Shown piece by piece: positions 9,200 through 19,461 of a DNA stretch of 64,000 bases (position 1 is its first letter; every line of letters begins with the position of its first letter). Under the pieces are notes generated by a model, which saw only the letters and a list, made by a program, of their open reading frames with translations, made no database searches and was not told where the DNA came from. A program made the translations under genes and the position numbers. Location: positions 39,265 through 103,264 of the forward strand of contig JAHJAA010000009.1 in assembly GCA_018814305.1 (NCBI GenBank), written 5' to 3'. This stretch comes from Pseudomonadota bacterium. GTDB lineage: Bacteria; Desulfobacterota; Desulfobulbia; Desulfobulbales; JAGXFP01.

Positions 9200-9341
9200 G
9201 CACCTGTGGTAACCGGGAGGTATTTGGGCAGTTTTTTATCAACTGACCATCCGGAGGTCGTTGACAAGGTGAGCGGTCCGGGGCTATTTCCAGCTGGATG
9301 GTCCAAGGAACAAAAAGGATGGATGGTTTTTACGGAATGAG

Positions 9342-11384
9342 ATGATAATGGCAAAATCTCTTAACACCATAGTGGTTTTATTCTTCCTGTGGAGTGGAGC
9401 TGATCCCGCTTTGGCGGCTGATCCCGGCCTCAGCGATGGTGAAGACACCATGCTGATGTTTGTGGGGGAAAGCCTTGATGCCATGACCATTGCCTCCCGG
9501 CGGGAGGAAAGTGCGTGGCAGGCCCCGGCCGTGGCCCAGGTGATCAGCCGTGAACAGCTTTTTAGCCACGGGTATGGCACCGTCGGGAGGGCCCTGGCCT
9601 CCATGCCTGGTTTTCATCTGGCTGAAAAACCGTGGGGGACGACCCCGTATCTTCGGGGGATTTCAAACTCTACCTTGTTCCTCTATGACACGGTACCGCT
9701 GGACGCAGACAGTGATAAAACCGTCCACCAACTCGATGAAAATCTGTCTCTTGCCTCGATCAAGCGGATCGAAATCATTCGAGGGCCCGGATCGGTGCTC
9801 TGGGGACCGGATGCCTTTGCTGGAATTGTCAATCTGGTCCCAATGACCGGACGAGATTTGGATGGAGTCGAGACCGGGGCTTCTTTTGCTCCCGGCGAGC
9901 AGGGTGGCGGTTTTTATGTGAATATGGGGCATGGTGGTGCGCTTTGGGACGGTTTTTTCTCGCTCAGTGGCAGCAGTCTGTTGAACGATGGAGAGAGTGA
10001 TATCGTCAGGTTCTGGGGGGAAGATCCCCTGGCACCGGTACCGGTCTCCGAACGCTATGGTAACGCCCGGCCGGGGCGGAGCGAGGCGGTCGAGGCCAGT
10101 GCCCAGTTCGGTTATCGTGATCGCGTGCGGATCAGCGGGCGGGTGAGCGATACTCACGATGCATATGCGATTTCCGATCAGCAGAATGGGACCTGGATTG
10201 AGGAGAGAGGGACCCAGTCGTCCTTTGTGAAGCTGGAAGTTAATCGACCTTTGGATCTGCTCTCAACGGTTCGACTGACCGGATTCTATACGCTCCTTCG
10301 ACCTCAATACATGATTATTGATCGGGAGTTTGTCGTCACCGAAAAGACCAGCTATGCTGAGCTGATTTATGATCGTTCCCTGTTCACCGGTAGCGGCCTG
10401 TTGACTGGTGGGATTTCTTTTCGAGAGAAACGGGTCAAGGATGCCCCGGTTTGGGAAAGCTATCTGCCCGAATTTCTCGGCCCAGGCAATACCGATCTGT
10501 TGCCTCTCCTGTTTGAAGAAAATTATGGTGACTCACTCTGGTCTGGTTTTGCCCAGTACAGTCATACGGTTGGCAGATTAAAGGCCTGGCTCGGCATGCG
10601 TTTTGATGATCATGACCTGTATCAGGATAATATGAGTTACAACAGCGGGATCGGCTACGCACCATCGTCCACGGTGATTACCAAACTGCTCTATGGTACC
10701 GCCTATCGGACCCCTTCCTCCCGACAACTGTTTGTCAGTGAAAAGCCGCCCCAGGAAAAAATTGCTACCGTGGAGGCCTTGGTGGGCTATAGCCCCTCAC
10801 GGATGATGAATTTTACCGTGGTGGCTTTTACCAGCACCATCGAGGACCACATCAAGGAAGATCCGTATGCCCAGCTTTCCTTGCCGAACCGTCAGGAGAT
10901 TAACGGCATCGAGCTGGAGGGTCGAGTGACGCCGAAGGATAATTTGAGTCTTTCGGCGAATCTTACCGTCATGGATAACAGCGGTCCCAGCGAGACCTAT
11001 CATCTGTTGAGCGCGGTTTACGTCCGTCCGGACGGTTCACTGGAAAATATATATGAGGATATCGAATCTCCCTATGATACCGGTCCGAAGACGATTTTTA
11101 ACCTTGCCGCCACCTGGTCACCGTTCGATGCTCTGGCCGTTGTGGCTGATTTGAACTATGTGGCGCCCCGGCACCTGATTCTTGGGCGAACCGGGGAGAC
11201 CCGGGAAGCGCCGAGCCGTTGGGTTATGGACCTGACCGCCACAGTTCATGATGTTATCCAGGGATACGAGCTTAGTTGTGAGGTCGGGAATCTCTTCGAT
11301 ACCCACTATCAGACTCCGGGGGTTTATGGCCTGATCGATGGCGATCCCTTCTCCTTGACCGTTATTCTTAGGAAAAAATGGTGA
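9342..11384 (+). CDS. TonB-dependent outer-membrane receptor
   Basis: The protein has about 680 residues. A signal peptide (residues 1-25) ends PALAAD. The plug domain (about 50-175) shows VGRALASMPGFHL, LRGISNSTLFLYD and IKRIEIIRGPGSVLWGPDAFAGIVNL. The remainder alternates as a 22-strand barrel and ends in a hydrophobic/aromatic strand (FSLTVILRKKW), which fits Bam-dependent assembly. The family imports siderophores, cobalamin, metals or sugars. The substrate is not readable here. It follows a binding protein and a two-component system, so those genes may control its expression. An ATG 6 bases downstream (9348) is an equally possible start. Confidence 0.88.
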   Translation: MIMAKSLNTIVVLFFLWSGADPALAADPGLSDGEDTMLMFVGESLDAMTIASRREESAWQAPAVAQVISREQLFSHGYGTVGRALASMPGFHLAEKPWGTTPYLRGISNSTLFLYDTVPLDADSDKTVHQLDENLSLASIKRIEIIRGPGSVLWGPDAFAGIVNLVPMTGRDLDGVETGASFAPGEQGGGFYVNMGHGGALWDGFFSLSGSSLLNDGESDIVRFWGEDPLAPVPVSERYGNARPGRSEAVEASAQFGYRDRVRISGRVSDTHDAYAISDQQNGTWIEERGTQSSFVKLEVNRPLDLLSTVRLTGFYTLLRPQYMIIDREFVVTEKTSYAELIYDRSLFTGSGLLTGGISFREKRVKDAPVWESYLPEFLGPGNTDLLPLLFEENYGDSLWSGFAQYSHTVGRLKAWLGMRFDDHDLYQDNMSYNSGIGYAPSSTVITKLLYGTAYRTPSSRQLFVSEKPPQEKIATVEALVGYSPSRMMNFTVVAFTSTIEDHIKEDPYAQLSLPNRQEINGIELEGRVTPKDNLSLSANLTVMDNSGPSETYHLLSAVYVRPDGSLENIYEDIESPYDTGPKTIFNLAATWSPFDALAVVADLNYVAPRHLILGRTGETREAPSRWVMDLTATVHDVIQGYELSCEVGNLFDTHYQTPGVYGLIDGDPFSLTVILRKKW

Positions 11385-11436
11385 TTTTTGCAGAAGGCAA
11401 ACCTGATCGCCTGGGCGGGATGGATAGGTTCATGAG

Positions 11437-12525
11437 ATGACATGTTCAAGCTGCAATCCAGGCCCCGGTGCTGTAGTGGCTGTTGCCATGAGCGGCGGGG
11501 TGGATAGTACGGTCACCGCAGCCTTGATGAAAGAGGTGGGGTACCGGGTCCGGGGGGTGTTCATGTCCCTGGCCCAACCGGATCGTGAGGTCCAGGCTGC
11601 CCGGGCGCGGGCCATGGCGGAACGTTTGGGTATTCCCTTTGAGGTTATCGATTTAAGCGACGAATTCGACCGACTGGTGCTCAGCTATTTTCGGGACGGC
11701 TACTCCCGGGGGATAACGCCCAATCCCTGTGTGGTATGTAATCGGACCATCAAATTCGGCTTGCTTCTGGACCGGGTTTTGGCTGGTGGCGCTGATTATC
11801 TGGCCACTGGCCATTATGTTCGGAAGGTACTTGCCCCGTCCGGTGGATTCAGGCTTTCCCCGGGATGTGATCCCAATAAAGACCAGTCCTATTTTCTTTG
11901 TTTACTCAACCAGGACCAGTTGGCTCGGGTAATTTTTCCCCTTGGTGAAAAGGTTAAGGCAGAGGTCTATGATCTGGCCGCCGGGTTGGGACTTCGCTAT
12001 GCCAGGAGTGAAGAAAGTCAGGATGTCTGTTTCCTCAAAGGGCAGGACCTTGCCACCTATCTTGGCGGAGTCGGGCTTTCCGGGCAGCCGGGGGGGATCG
12101 TGACCCTGGTTGGCCGGGAAGTTGGGCGACATCAGGGAATTTCCCATTTTACCATCGGCCAGCGACGGGGCCTGGGTATCCCCGATGTGACCCCTTGGTA
12201 CGTGGTCGCCATTGATCCCGGGACCAATCAAGTGGTGGTGGGTAAGGACAATGATCTTTTTCGGGCGGGGTTGATTATCAAACCGATGAGCTGGGCCGGG
12301 GGAGAGTTACCTGACCTTGGAGCCTCATTTACGGTGAAAATCAGGTATCGGCATCGAGCCGTCCCAGCCCAGCTCAAACTGGGGCATCATCAGGAAATCA
12401 TCATTCAGTTTTCCGAACCACAACGGGCCATCACCCCGGGGCAGTTTGCCGCGGTCTACCAGGGCGATTTGTTGCTGGGTGGGGGCCCGATTCAACTGGT
12501 TCCAGCAGGCTCCAGTACCTCGTAA
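11437..12525 (+). CDS. mnmA: tRNA-specific 2-thiouridylase MnmA
   Basis: The protein has 362 residues. It has the PP-loop ATP site near residue 18 (MSGGVDSTV), the catalytic Cys in NPCVVCN, GHYVR, the second catalytic Cys in ESQDVCFL, and the C-terminal barrel with HFTIGQRRGLGI. MnmA thiolates uridine 34 of Glu, Gln and Lys tRNAs using sulfur relayed from a cysteine desulfurase. ATG 11437 lies after an untranslated gap of 52 bases from the TonB receptor stop. A MITE-like element follows it. Confidence 0.93.
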   Translation: MTCSSCNPGPGAVVAVAMSGGVDSTVTAALMKEVGYRVRGVFMSLAQPDREVQAARARAMAERLGIPFEVIDLSDEFDRLVLSYFRDGYSRGITPNPCVVCNRTIKFGLLLDRVLAGGADYLATGHYVRKVLAPSGGFRLSPGCDPNKDQSYFLCLLNQDQLARVIFPLGEKVKAEVYDLAAGLGLRYARSEESQDVCFLKGQDLATYLGGVGLSGQPGGIVTLVGREVGRHQGISHFTIGQRRGLGIPDVTPWYVVAIDPGTNQVVVGKDNDLFRAGLIIKPMSWAGGELPDLGASFTVKIRYRHRAVPAQLKLGHHQEIIIQFSEPQRAITPGQFAAVYQGDLLLGGGPIQLVPAGSSTS

Positions 12526-12588
12526 CCCATCAAGTTTCGCGAGTTTTGTTGCGGCCCAGGTTCTTGACTAATTTCCGGAAACATATAT

Positions 12589-12773
12589 ATATGAGCCTTT
12601 TACAAAATGAACATCTGCTCCGATCGGCTAAAAATACCCTCTGCGGCGTCTTCATTATGAAATCGTCCTCGCCGTAGCCCTGCTACGCCTTCAGGCGATT
12701 TCATAATTCATCCTTGCATAGGATATTTTTCTCTCGATCTCGCTACGACGTTCATTTTGCAAAAGGTTTATAT
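12589..12773. mobile_element. MITE-like palindromic element, long copy
   Basis: The ends are inverted repeats: 12594-12612 against 12750-12768, extending imperfectly to 12589 and 12773. The body matches a second copy at 34031-34160 almost base for base, apart from a 45-base segment present only here. That segment completes an internal 12-bp perfect inverted repeat, ATTATGAAATCG at 12654-12665 and its complement at 12696-12707. No coding frame and no convincing target duplication are seen. Together with short flanks it fills the 355-base space between mnmA and mtaB (12526-12880), where I see nothing else. Confidence 0.75.
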
Positions 12774-12880
12774 GAAAAATTCATTTTCGGTCGGCGATCA
12801 TCGGTTCCCGGCCAACTTTTTTTATGGATTCCAGGTGGCACAGATATGCAGGGTGCGGGTTTCAGGAAGATACATAACCT

Positions 12881-14200
12881 ATGAATGATTTTCCCAGAAA
12901 GAGAGTGGCCCTTGCCACCCTTGGCTGCAAGGTAAACCAGTTCGAATCCGCTTCGTTCCAGAGTGATCTGGTTGATCACGATGTGGAAATGGTGCCTTTT
13001 AATCAGTCGGCCGATCTTTATATCATTAATACCTGTGCGGTTACCGCCCGGGCTGCCGCCCAATCCAGGCAGTTGGTTCGACGGGCCCTGCGGAATAATC
13101 CCCAGGCGAGGTTGGTGGTGACTGGTTGTTATGTCCAGATCGGTTCCCAGGAGATTCTTGATATTGTCGACCAGCCTCTCTGCCTGGTGGGGAATGGTTT
13201 TAAAAAGGATCTGGTTAAAATAGCCCTGGCGGAGGACCATTGTGATCTGGAGATGTTCATGGGGGATATCCGGCAACGTCGAGAAATCTCCCCCATTGAA
13301 GTCCGGCGTTTCGGTGATCGGACCCGGGCCTTTCTGAAGATTCAGGATGGCTGTGATAATTTCTGTACCTACTGTATTGTGCCCTTTGCCCGGGGGCGCA
13401 GTCGCAGTCTCTCCCCGGATCTGGTTCTCCGGCAGGTCGGGATCTTCGCAACCCAGATGTATCGAGAGATCGTAGTCACCGGTATCCATACCGGGATGTA
13501 CGGTCGGGATCTCTCTCCAGTTTCAGGTCTGGTTGATTTACTCGGAATGTTAGTTAGTGAATATCCCCTTCGGTACCGGATCAGCTCGTTGGACCCGGGT
13601 GAGATTCATCAGGATCTCCTGCAGTTCATGGCGGAGGAGGAGATGATCATGCCCCACCTGCATATCCCCTTGCAGAGTGGCGATAACCGGATCCTCAAAC
13701 AGATGAATCGTCATTACCAGCGGGAAGATTTTGCTGAGCTCATCGCTCAAATTCGTGAGGTCCTCCCGGAAGCGGCCATCGGGGTTGATGTCATGGCTGG
13801 GTTCCCAGGGGAGGATGAAGAGGCCTTTGAAAATACCTTGAATCTTTTATCTGATTTGGAGGTGACCTACCTCCATGTCTTTCCCTATTCGCGACGCCCC
13901 GGAACCATGGCGGCGGAGATGGACGAACAGGTTCTCAAAAAAGACAAGGATCAGCGGGTTGCCAGACTCCGCGAGTTGGATCGGGTCAAGAGAAAAGCGT
14001 TTTATGCCTCGCAGCTTGGCAGGACTCGAGAGGTGCTTGCCGAGGATTCTGGCCGGCGCAAGGATTCAGTCCTCAGGGGATTCACGGATAACTATGTGCC
14101 GGTTCGGTTTGAGGCCGACCGGGATGTTGCGAATACGGTCGTCAAGGTCAAGCTGGAGACCCTGGCGGAGGACGGCGTTGCCGGGAGTCTGGTAAGATGA
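12881..14200 (+). CDS. mtaB: tRNA t6A37 methylthiotransferase MtaB
   Basis: The protein has 439 residues. The N-terminal UPF0004 domain carries three Cys for the auxiliary cluster (LGCKVNQFES, NTCAVT, TGCYVQ). The radical-SAM core has CDNFCTYCIVPFARG near residue 155, and a TRAM domain ends the chain. The spacing GCKVNQ is typical of MtaB rather than MiaB or RimO. The enzyme makes ms2t6A at position 37 of tRNAs reading ANN codons. The stop overlaps the cinA start (ATGA), so the two are co-translated. Confidence 0.9.
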   Translation: MNDFPRKRVALATLGCKVNQFESASFQSDLVDHDVEMVPFNQSADLYIINTCAVTARAAAQSRQLVRRALRNNPQARLVVTGCYVQIGSQEILDIVDQPLCLVGNGFKKDLVKIALAEDHCDLEMFMGDIRQRREISPIEVRRFGDRTRAFLKIQDGCDNFCTYCIVPFARGRSRSLSPDLVLRQVGIFATQMYREIVVTGIHTGMYGRDLSPVSGLVDLLGMLVSEYPLRYRISSLDPGEIHQDLLQFMAEEEMIMPHLHIPLQSGDNRILKQMNRHYQREDFAELIAQIREVLPEAAIGVDVMAGFPGEDEEAFENTLNLLSDLEVTYLHVFPYSRRPGTMAAEMDEQVLKKDKDQRVARLRELDRVKRKAFYASQLGRTREVLAEDSGRRKDSVLRGFTDNYVPVRFEADRDVANTVVKVKLETLAEDGVAGSLVR

Positions 14201-15438
14201 TCGGCGAGATCATTGCCATCGGGGACGAATTGACCTCTGGGCGGATACTGAATACCACCAGCTATTTTGCTGCCAGTCAGTTGTTTGCGGCCGGGCACGA
14301 GGTGGCGGCCATGACCACCATCGGTGATGATCCGGTCCTGATCGGCACGACCTTGCTCAATTCTCTGCACCGGGCAGATTTTGTGATTGTGACTGGTGGC
14401 CTCGGCGGAACCAGTGATGATCTGACCACCGAGGCGGTGGCCGACGCCCTGGATCGGCCTTCAACCTTCTATCCGGAGATTTTGGAGCAAATCAGGACCC
14501 ACAGTAAGAATGCGCCGGAGCAGGTTCGACTTTCCCTGGAAAAATTGGCCTGGCTGCCGGCCGGAGCCCATGCCCTCAAGTATGATGCCGGGATGGCCGG
14601 TTATTTTCTGGTCCATGAAGGGAAACCGATTTTTTTCCTCCCGGGGATTCCCCATGAGATGAAACAGCTCCTGGTTGAAACGGTCCTTAGTCGACTGGCG
14701 GTCTGGGAAGGGGAGGATGCTCGGCTGGTCCGGCAGCGGGTTTATCGGGTGGCCGGACTCAGTGAGACCGAGATTAATGATCTGATCGGGCGGGGCGGAG
14801 ATGATGACAAGCGGATCAAAATCGGGTATTACCCTGTCTTCCCTGAGGTGCAGGTCAGTCTGACTGTTGCCGCCGGAAATGAGCCGGAGATCGATGCCCT
14901 GTTTGCCGCGGCCGATGGCCGGATTCGCCGGATTCTTGGGCTCAATATATTCGGCGGCCCGGATGAAACTCTGGAAGGTGTGGTGGGGCAGAGCCTTGGT
15001 CGGTGCGGACTTTCTTTGGCAGTGGCCGAATCGTGCACCGGGGGGCTGATTGCCCATCGGATCACCAGGGTTGCCGGCAGTTCGGTCTATTTTTATGGTG
15101 GGATTGTTGCCTACAGCAACCTTTTAAAAGAACAACTACTGGGCGTTTCCGGTACAACCATTGCTCAATTCGGAGCGGTGAGCGCTGAAACGGCGCGGGC
15201 CATGGCTGAGGGTGTTCGTCGGGTTACCGGGGCTGATCTGGGCCTTTCGGTTACCGGAATAGCCGGCCCCACCGGCGGGAGCCCTGATAAACCAGTGGGT
15301 ACCGTTTGCTTTGCCTTGGCCACCAACGACGGCTGCCGCGAATATAGATTCCTTTTTAATGGAGACCGGAATCAGGTCCAAGAGGCCTCCTGTCTGACCG
15401 GGCTCGATCTGATCCGTCGTCATTTGGCCGGTGGGTAA
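14197..15438 (+). CDS. cinA: CinA family protein (MoCF domain + PncC-type amidase domain)
   Basis: The protein has 413 residues. The N-terminal molybdopterin-binding-like (MoCF/COG1058) domain starts IGEIIAIGDELTSG and has VTGGLGGTSDD. The C-terminal CinA domain has AESCTGGLIAHRITRVAGSS, GGIVAYSN and TGIAGPTGG, typical of nicotinamide-nucleotide amidohydrolase PncC. Two-domain CinA proteins act as NMN deamidase and ADP-ribose pyrophosphatase in NAD recycling. The gene precedes recA, a long-conserved arrangement. The start overlaps the mtaB stop. Confidence 0.9.
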   Translation: MIGEIIAIGDELTSGRILNTTSYFAASQLFAAGHEVAAMTTIGDDPVLIGTTLLNSLHRADFVIVTGGLGGTSDDLTTEAVADALDRPSTFYPEILEQIRTHSKNAPEQVRLSLEKLAWLPAGAHALKYDAGMAGYFLVHEGKPIFFLPGIPHEMKQLLVETVLSRLAVWEGEDARLVRQRVYRVAGLSETEINDLIGRGGDDDKRIKIGYYPVFPEVQVSLTVAAGNEPEIDALFAAADGRIRRILGLNIFGGPDETLEGVVGQSLGRCGLSLAVAESCTGGLIAHRITRVAGSSVYFYGGIVAYSNLLKEQLLGVSGTTIAQFGAVSAETARAMAEGVRRVTGADLGLSVTGIAGPTGGSPDKPVGTVCFALATNDGCREYRFLFNGDRNQVQEASCLTGLDLIRRHLAGG

Positions 15439-15602
15439 CCGTTTTTTGTTTGGCTATGGAAGGTATCCTGAACTCGAGAGAATTTGAGTGGATATCAAAT
15501 ATAATGGTGACTTTGGCTGAGGCCTGAAGGTTCGATTTTTTTGACCAGTGAAGATTATTTAGGCATTTTAGAATTCTAATTTTTTCCCAGGGAGAGATGA
15601 CC

Positions 15603-16643
15603 ATGGCTGTGGCCAGTGATAAAGGCAAGACCCTTGATTCGGCAATCCTTCAGATCCAGAAGCAGTTTGGCAAGGGATCGATCATGCGGATGGGGATTGA
15701 TGTGGTGGAACCGATTCCGGCGATTCCAACCGGTGCCTTGAGTCTGGATATCGCCACTGGGGTTGGTGGTATTCCCAGAGGGCGAGTGACTGAGATCTAT
15801 GGACCGGAGTCGTCGGGTAAGACCACCCTGGCCCTCCACGTGATTGCCGAGGCCCAGAAGCGTGGTGGTACCGCTGCCTTTATCGATGCCGAGCACGCCC
15901 TTGATATTACCTATGCCGAACGGCTTGGGGTCAATATTGACGATCTGCTGGTCTCCCAGCCCGATTTTGGAGAACAGGCCCTGGAAATCGCCGAGATCCT
16001 GATCAGGAGCGGTTCCGTGGATGTGATCGTGGTCGACTCGGTGGCGGCACTGGTCCCCAAGGCCGAGATCGACGGTAACATTGGAGACTCCCACGTTGGT
16101 CTCCAGGCCCGGCTCATGTCCCAGACCATGCGGAAGATGACCGGTATTCTCAATCGGAGCCATACGGCCCTGGTCTTTATCAACCAGATCCGGATGAAAA
16201 TCGGGGTCATGTACGGCAATCCCGAGACCACCACCGGGGGGAACGCCCTGAAGTTTTACAGCTCATTGCGGATTGATATTCGTAAGTTGGCTACGATCAA
16301 AGATGGAGCGGAAGTGATCGGCAACCGGACTCGGGTTAAGATCGTTAAAAATAAGGTGGCGCCGCCCTTTAAGATTGTGGAGTTTGATATCGTGTACGGC
16401 GAGGGAATTTCCAAGACCGGTGATCTGCTCGATATGGCCGTGACCCAGGATATCGTCGAGAAAAGCGGTTCCTGGTACTCCTTCAACGGCGAGCGTATCG
16501 GGCAGGGTCGGGAGAACTCCAAGGCCTATTTGAAAGATCATCCCGAGATTATGACTGATATTGAGGAAAAGGTTCGGCTCGGATTTGGGCTTGGGGCTGT
16601 GAAATTGGCCGCGATTTCGGATGATGATTCCATTGATGATTGA
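15603..16643 (+). CDS. recA: Recombinase RecA
   Basis: The protein has 346 residues and full RecA architecture: N-terminal helix ([18 protein letters not shown]), Walker [10 protein letters not shown], Walker [11 protein letters not shown], loop L2 region [20 protein letters not shown], and an acidic C-tail ending DDDSIDD. It drives homologous strand exchange and LexA autocleavage. I prefer ATG 15603 because GGGAGAG sits 6-8 bases before it. The in-frame ATG at 15597 is almost on top of that site. The 164 bases upstream show no LexA box I can name with confidence. No recX lies between recA and alaS. Confidence 0.95.
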   Translation: MAVASDKGKTLDSAILQIQKQFGKGSIMRMGIDVVEPIPAIPTGALSLDIATGVGGIPRGRVTEIYGPESSGKTTLALHVIAEAQKRGGTAAFIDAEHALDITYAERLGVNIDDLLVSQPDFGEQALEIAEILIRSGSVDVIVVDSVAALVPKAEIDGNIGDSHVGLQARLMSQTMRKMTGILNRSHTALVFINQIRMKIGVMYGNPETTTGGNALKFYSSLRIDIRKLATIKDGAEVIGNRTRVKIVKNKVAPPFKIVEFDIVYGEGISKTGDLLDMAVTQDIVEKSGSWYSFNGERIGQGRENSKAYLKDHPEIMTDIEEKVRLGFGLGAVKLAAISDDDSIDD

Positions 16644-16702
16644 AACCACCCGATATTGGGACATTAACCAGTTAACCGGGCCAAAGGGCCCTTTCTAAAC
16701 CA

Positions 16703-19369
16703 ATGAATATAACGAAAACAATGACCGGCAACGAGATACGAGAAAAATTTTTAAGGTACTTCGAGTCCCAAGACCACACCCTGGTGGAAAGTTCCCCTCT
16801 GGTCCCCCATGATGACCCGACCCTGTTGTTCACCAATGCGGGTATGGTTCAGTTCAAACGGTTGTTCATGGGCGAGGAGAAGCGGGATTATGTCAGGGCC
16901 GCCACCTCCCAGCGTTGCGTGAGAGCGGGGGGGAAGCACAATGATCTTGAAAATGTGGGATATACCGCAAGGCATCATACCTTTTTCGAGATGTTGGGGA
17001 ATTTTTCCTTTGGGGATTATTTCAAAGAGGATGCCATCCGCTTTGCCTGGGATTTTTTGACTCAAGAAATCGGTCTAGACCGTGATCGGCTCTGGATCTC
17101 AATTTTCGAGGATGATGACGAGGCCTTCAGCCTCTGGCAAAAAGAGGCCGGGGTGGCCCCGGAACGCATTGTTCGGATGGGTGAAAAGGATAACTTCTGG
17201 GCCATGGGCGACACCGGACCTTGCGGGCCATGTTCCGAGATTCATATTGATCAGGGCTCCGCGGTTGGTTGTGGAAAGCCCGAGTGTCAGCTTGGTTGTG
17301 ACTGTGATCGGTTCCTGGAGATTTGGAATCTGGTCTTCATGCAGTTTTATCGCTCCGAGGAAGGCAGCATGACATCATTACCCAAACCCAGTATTGATAC
17401 CGGGATGGGGCTTGAGCGGATTGCCGCAGTGGTCCAAGGGAAGACGACCAACTATGACTCCGATTTATTTACCACTATTTTTGAGGCCATCGCCAAGGTC
17501 TCAGGGAAGGAATATGGTAGCGAGTCCAAAAATGATACGGCCATGCGGGTTATTGCCGATCATGCCCGGGCCACTACCTTTTTGATTGCTGACGGAGTTT
17601 TACCATCCAATGAGGGGCGAGGGTATGTCCTGCGGCGGATCATGCGGCGGGCAATCCGTTACGGTCGGACCCTGGGGATGGAAAAGCCATTTCTTACCGC
17701 GATTACCGAGGCGGTCATTGCCCAGATGCGTGAGGCTTATCCTCACCTGAAGGATTGCGCCGCCCTTCTTTATAAAGTGGTCCAGAATGAGGAGGAACGG
17801 TTTCTCGAAACCATCGATCATGGTCTGGTCATGCTCAATAAGGAGTTGGACCGGATGGCGACGGGTGGTGATACCGTCATCACCGGCGATTTTATTTTTA
17901 AACTCTATGACACCTTTGGCTTCCCGGTGGATATCGTGCGGGATATTGCCCTGGAAAAAGGGCTTCGTGAAGATCAAGATGGATTTCATCGGGCCATGGA
18001 AATCCAGCGGAAACAGTCGAAAAAATCATGGAAAGGATCGACCTTGAATGAATTGGGCAGTGGCGCCAAGGCTCTGTTGGCAGAGGGGGGCAAAGCGCGG
18101 TTCATTGGCTACCGGTCCCTGGACGGCCTTGGGGTGATCAAGGGGTTGATCGGTTCCGATGGCGCGGCCCTCGGTCAGGCCGGAGAAGGGACACTGGTCG
18201 GGATTTTTTGTCCGGAGACCCCGTTTTATGCTGAATCAGGCGGGCAACTCGGTGATCAGGGTGAGATCCGCGGTCGAAATGGAGTGGCGCGGGTGGTCAA
18301 TACCATTTCAGTGGGAGATGGCTTAATTCTCCACCAGGCAGAGATCGCCTCGGGTTCCCTTCTTGTGGATGAGGAGGTAGATTTATTGGTTGACCGGGGG
18401 CGGCGGCAAAGAACCGCCAACAATCACACCGCAACCCATTTACTTCAGGCGGCGTTGCGCGAGGTGTTGGGTGATCATGTCCGGCAGGCGGGGTCTTTAG
18501 TCGGCCCTGATCGTCTCCGCTTTGATTTTACCAATTTTGCTCCTCTTTCTCCTGAGGAAATAAGGCACGTTGAGGAGATTATTAATCAACGGATTCGAGA
18601 GAATCAGACCGTTGATACCCAAGTCTCGGATCGGGAGACGGCTATTACCGATGGGGCAACGGCTCTATTTGGTGAAAAGTATGAGGATCAGGTTCGGGTG
18701 GTCAAGGTCGGCGAATTTAGTAAAGAATTGTGCGGTGGAACCCATGTGGGGGCAACCGGAGAGATCGGTCTAATCAAGATCATCAGTGAGAGTGGGATTG
18801 CAGCGGGGGTTCGGCGAATCGAGGCGGTTACTGGGGCCGGGGCGCTGGAACGTTTCCGTGAGGTTGAAAAACGGTTGCAGAATATTGCCGAACGGTTGAA
18901 AGCCAGTCCCGAGGAATTGGAGGAAAGGATGGAGCGCCTCCTGGCCCGGCAAAAAGAACTGGAAAAAGAGTTGACCCGGGTGACGACCCGTCAGTCCGTG
19001 GATAACCTTGATTCCCTTTTGGCCGGAGCTCGGCAGGTGAACGGGATTACCGTGGTTACGGCCCGATTGCAGGTTGATGGTCCAAAGACTATGCGGGAGG
19101 TGGGCGATCGACTTCGGGAAAAACTAGGTACGGGTATTGCCGTGCTCGGTGCGGTTTTCGGAGATAAGGTCAGTCTCCTGGCCTTGGTCAGTGCCGACCT
19201 TACTGATCGTTACCATGCCGGTAATCTGGTTAAAGAGATTTCCGGCATGGTTGGAGGAAGCGGAGGGGGACGTCCGGATATGGCTCAGGCTGGCGGGACC
19301 ATGCCGGACAAGTTGGATAATGCCTTGGCTGGAGTCGACGATGTGGTTGCGAAACAATCAGCCGTTTGA
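16703..19369 (+). CDS. alaS: Alanyl-tRNA synthetase
   Basis: The protein has 888 residues. The class II catalytic core begins EIREKFLRYFESQDH. Motif 2 (RHHTFFEMLGNFSFGDYF) and motif 3 (GMGLERIAAVVQG) follow. The editing domain has zinc ligands HTATH and CGGTH. The C-terminal C-Ala domain ends GGSGGGRPDMAQAGG. Length and order match the bacterial enzyme. It lies 59 bases after recA. A short GC hairpin followed by TTT (about 16678-16694) lies between them but is too weak to call a terminator. Confidence 0.96.
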   Translation: MNITKTMTGNEIREKFLRYFESQDHTLVESSPLVPHDDPTLLFTNAGMVQFKRLFMGEEKRDYVRAATSQRCVRAGGKHNDLENVGYTARHHTFFEMLGNFSFGDYFKEDAIRFAWDFLTQEIGLDRDRLWISIFEDDDEAFSLWQKEAGVAPERIVRMGEKDNFWAMGDTGPCGPCSEIHIDQGSAVGCGKPECQLGCDCDRFLEIWNLVFMQFYRSEEGSMTSLPKPSIDTGMGLERIAAVVQGKTTNYDSDLFTTIFEAIAKVSGKEYGSESKNDTAMRVIADHARATTFLIADGVLPSNEGRGYVLRRIMRRAIRYGRTLGMEKPFLTAITEAVIAQMREAYPHLKDCAALLYKVVQNEEERFLETIDHGLVMLNKELDRMATGGDTVITGDFIFKLYDTFGFPVDIVRDIALEKGLREDQDGFHRAMEIQRKQSKKSWKGSTLNELGSGAKALLAEGGKARFIGYRSLDGLGVIKGLIGSDGAALGQAGEGTLVGIFCPETPFYAESGGQLGDQGEIRGRNGVARVVNTISVGDGLILHQAEIASGSLLVDEEVDLLVDRGRRQRTANNHTATHLLQAALREVLGDHVRQAGSLVGPDRLRFDFTNFAPLSPEEIRHVEEIINQRIRENQTVDTQVSDRETAITDGATALFGEKYEDQVRVVKVGEFSKELCGGTHVGATGEIGLIKIISESGIAAGVRRIEAVTGAGALERFREVEKRLQNIAERLKASPEELEERMERLLARQKELEKELTRVTTRQSVDNLDSLLAGARQVNGITVVTARLQVDGPKTMREVGDRLREKLGTGIAVLGAVFGDKVSLLALVSADLTDRYHAGNLVKEISGMVGGSGGGRPDMAQAGGTMPDKLDNALAGVDDVVAKQSAV

Positions 19370-19461
19370 TTGCTGTAATTCAAGTTATTTCAACCAGATA
19401 ACGCTGTTTATGAAGATGAGTGATCCAGGGCTGTTTAAGGGGTAAAGTGTAAGGAAAATGA

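Noticed and set aside
9200..9341. Searched for a sigma54 promoter ahead of the TonB receptor
   Set aside because: No GG-N10-GC element with acceptable context was found.
12589..12773. Riboswitch or structured RNA ahead of mtaB
   Set aside because: The same sequence occurs at 34031-34160 in an unrelated context with terminal inverted repeats, so a mobile element explains it better.
15439..15602. Possible LexA box ahead of recA
   Set aside because: No palindrome matching the SOS boxes known to me for Deltaproteobacteria could be recognised.
16670..16700. Short GGGCC/GGCCC hairpin followed by TTT between recA and alaS
   Set aside because: The stem is only 5 bp with a three-base T run, too weak to claim termination.
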